The notes beneath the pieces are model-generated. The model did not search any database. It worked only from the letters and a program-made list of their open reading frames with translations, and had not been told where the DNA came from. The translations under genes and the position numbers were made by a program. From Auanema rhodensis (Eukaryota; Nematoda; Chromadorea; Rhabditida; Rhabditidae): 64,000 bases of DNA. The stretch lies in assembly GCA_964057225.1 (NCBI GenBank), contig OZ059896.1:9548001-9612000 (forward strand), given 5' to 3'. Of this stretch, positions 61,590-64,000 are shown one piece after another. The first letter of the stretch is position 1. Each line of letters opens with the position of its first letter.

Positions 61590-64000
61590 GCATTAGTGGT
61601 TGATTTTCAATAACGTTCTTAAATGTTCTTTTTTCAGAAACGGTGACGAACTAAAATCAAAGGTCGGAACGTTCTCATTGAACACGATTGTTCTGAACAG
61701 ACTTGATTGATTTAATTAGACAACTGTATTTTAAACTCTAAAACGTTATATTTTATTTATTTTCCTTATTTCTTTAATTTTTCAAAATTTTCTCACTTAT
61801 TCATAGTGATATTCAGTAGACAACTCTCCTTTTTAGCATTTAAGTGCACGTTTTTTAATGATGAACATAACTGTCTGCGCATTAGTTCATTATCAGATTT
61901 GAACTTAAAGGTTTCCGTTCTTTACAGTTTAGAACTAATTTCTATCTCCCGTTCATCCTCCCTACATATTGATTTTTTCTTCACTCTTATTTCATATAGC
62001 GATTTCAGCTGCGTTGATAATAGTTAGAACACAATGATGAATGAGTTTTCAAATGAAATTTGAAACAAATCTTTTTTTCTTTTATATAATTAATGAAGCA
62101 TATGTATGATGCTATTTCATTAGCATACTTTTTTTTTCAAACTGATCACTTTATCCTAAATATACGGTTCTTTGTTGCGTACTCTGGGACCTCATGTGAT
62201 GTTCCTATTTGACAGATAAAGTTCAAAAGTTTAATGTTTAAGCTGTCACTAACATTTTCTTCACGCTCTTTTATTTTTTTTTGTAGCCTTTTAACATTAT
62301 CCGCCTTATAGTGCATTCATGACTATATATGGTTTGCTTCTGTTAATGCGAAATTGGAGGAGCTGTTGATTCTGAAAGCAACTACACGGCTCTTACAATC
62401 TTCAAATATAAAACGAGCAAGGTGATAAATAAACCCACGCAAAATTATTAGCATATAGATGATTCATTGACGTTTGTAAGGTTATTTATGTACATTATGC
62501 TAATTTTATCATATTGTATAGCTTCCTTATTTAAGATATTCTTTTGCATTTAATTTTTTTCTATTTCACTTTTGTGATATAAAAAGTGTGAATCATAGTT
62601 GCACTTCACATTAAATTTGCTTTATTGTTTTCTCATGATACTTTTTCGTTTGACTTATCTATGGTTTTAACTTTCTATGTTAGGAAAACATAATCATTAT
62701 GCGGTTTCTTCTTGTTTATTGCCTGTTACTCGTTTTTTTTATTTTTCCCAATGATAACTATATTATCAATAACAATGACATTTGTGCATATTGATACTTA
62801 TTTTACTTACTATTTTTGTGCTCATTTATATTATTTATGTATTCATGACATACAGCTACCATTTTTTATCAGTACCATCCGATTTTCTATGCTCGCACTG
62901 ACAATATGTTACAAATTGTTGTTTTTAAATTATGTTCTGAGTGTTTTTTTTGTTACGTCAATATTACAATTTCGCAGTGTTTCTTCTGTTTTATAATTTT
63001 TAAAAATTCTGCATCTATATCTATACGTATTGATGAAATTACAGTTTATCTGAATGATTATGTTTTCCAGATGATTTTATCTTTTAGTATCACTTTTTAA
63101 AAACTGAAATTTGGTTTCTTACTTCCTATCTTTCACATTTTCTTTTCTATAATTGTTTTGTTTGTTTCTTTTCATTTGCCGCCAGGCTACATCTACCTTT
63201 TTTACGAGAACACAAACGTAGTTGTGTAAAAAGTTGTGCGTAGATTTTAGCAAAATTTTATTTAAATGCTATATTTGTGAATATGCTGGAGAATGTATTC
63301 GTAGGCTTCGTTTTCAATGATGTTCTTGAAGCAAGACCAGCTGCTTCTAGTCATAGTCGCCAGCTCAAGAAAGAAAATTCTGGTTGCCTAATTCTAGTCA
63401 ATATTGCAGGATATGCTAATGATATATTATTTCTTGAAATAACATTTTTCTAGCCCATAGATAACATTAAGCTTTAAGTGACAATCCGTTATTTCAACAA
63501 TGGCCTTATATTCACTATTTTATAATAAGAAGATAAACCAAAATAGTTGTAATTGCATGTTTATTGATTATCTTTCAATAAAAATGAAAGATTGAATTAT
63601 GCGTTATGTTCTATGCCCTTATATGCTAGAATAAAATATTGCTCCCCCTCCTTTATCTGAATCATATCACTCAAAGAACAGTTTGTCTACTACCCGTTTT
63701 AATCTGTTGTTTTGAAGTCGTGCCACAAATATGTAGGATTTGCCTGGAATTATTTTTCAGATATAGATTGACAGTTTTGGTCATATAGAATATGCCGATT
63801 TCAAGGTTATATGCCCGACTTCGTAAACCCTATGCTCACCTTTTCACTGGATTAGTATTCCTCTTCTCAATGGAAATAACCATTAGGTTGATTTTATTGA
63901 GTTTTATATCCTGTATATGATTTGTTGCCACGACCACATAGCATTGCAACATAATAACGCATATATATATGTGGGCTTGGCAATATGAAATCAAAGTAAT
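57781..64000. other. No gene recognised; T-rich flank
   Basis: Six kilobases, T-rich on the + strand, without a convincing exon chain on either strand. It holds the receptor 3' UTR, an (AC)7 array (59031-59044), an (AT)n array (61560-61589) and AT tracts at 58560-58625. A 56-codon + frame at 63283-63453 is the best isolated open frame but has no partner exon or family signal. Confidence 0.5.
61560..61589. repeat. (AT)n microsatellite
   Basis: About fifteen AT units following a CCCACCCACCCAC stretch. Confidence 0.9.

Noticed and set aside
63283-63453. 56-codon plus-strand ORF starting MLENVFVGF
   Set aside because: Reads fairly protein-like but is isolated, short, and has no domain, splice partner or conservation evidence.
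1-64000. tRNA genes, rRNA and CRISPR arrays
   Set aside because: No tRNA A/B-box pattern with a foldable cloverleaf, no rRNA-like sequence and no spaced repeats were seen by eye.

Overview
The window reads as chromosomal DNA of a nematode. The evidence is AT-rich sequence, genes split into many small exons by introns mostly 42-55 nt long with GT...TTTCAG borders, nematode-type gene families (serpentine chemoreceptor, F-box-like, C-type lectin, HNF4-type nuclear receptor), and 3' splice acceptors that abut start codons as expected for spliced-leader trans-splicing. I cannot name the species. All gene models were spliced by hand from GT/AG sites, reading frame and family conservation, so single junctions may be off.

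Layout. 1-9357: no gene recognised, purine-rich + strand. 9358-19076 (-): 5' part of an unrecognised, probably disordered, Ser/Pro/Arg-rich protein with long introns. 20380-22079 (-): HIPK/DYRK-like pseudokinase. 22692-25304 (-): SLC1/EAAT-type glutamate transporter with unusual HP1 and NMDGT motifs. 27450-29646 (-): seven-helix chemoreceptor carrying a TIR-bearing Tc1-like element in an intron; a truncated second copy and a decayed Merlin-like transposase follow upstream. 31203-32426 (+): F-box-like protein. 32681-33409 (-): secreted C-type lectin. 36655-43489 (+): complete p190 RhoGAP orthologue, 35 exons, about 1,516 residues. 44126-44713 (-): NDUFA5 of complex I. 45131-47597 (-): RUFY-type RUN+FYVE endosomal adaptor. 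54807-57780 (+): nuclear hormone receptor, first exon(s) not found. 57781-64000: no gene recognised.

The genes do not form one pathway. Several touch signalling and trafficking: p190 switches off Rho, RUFY links Rab/Arl GTPases to PI3P endosomes, the pseudokinase is a candidate scaffold, and the transporter and chemoreceptor suggest neuronal or sensory expression. NDUFA5 begins 417 nt downstream of RUFY on the same strand and could be a downstream operon gene. The most unusual items are the pseudokinase, the altered transporter gate, and the small transposon cluster around the chemoreceptor.
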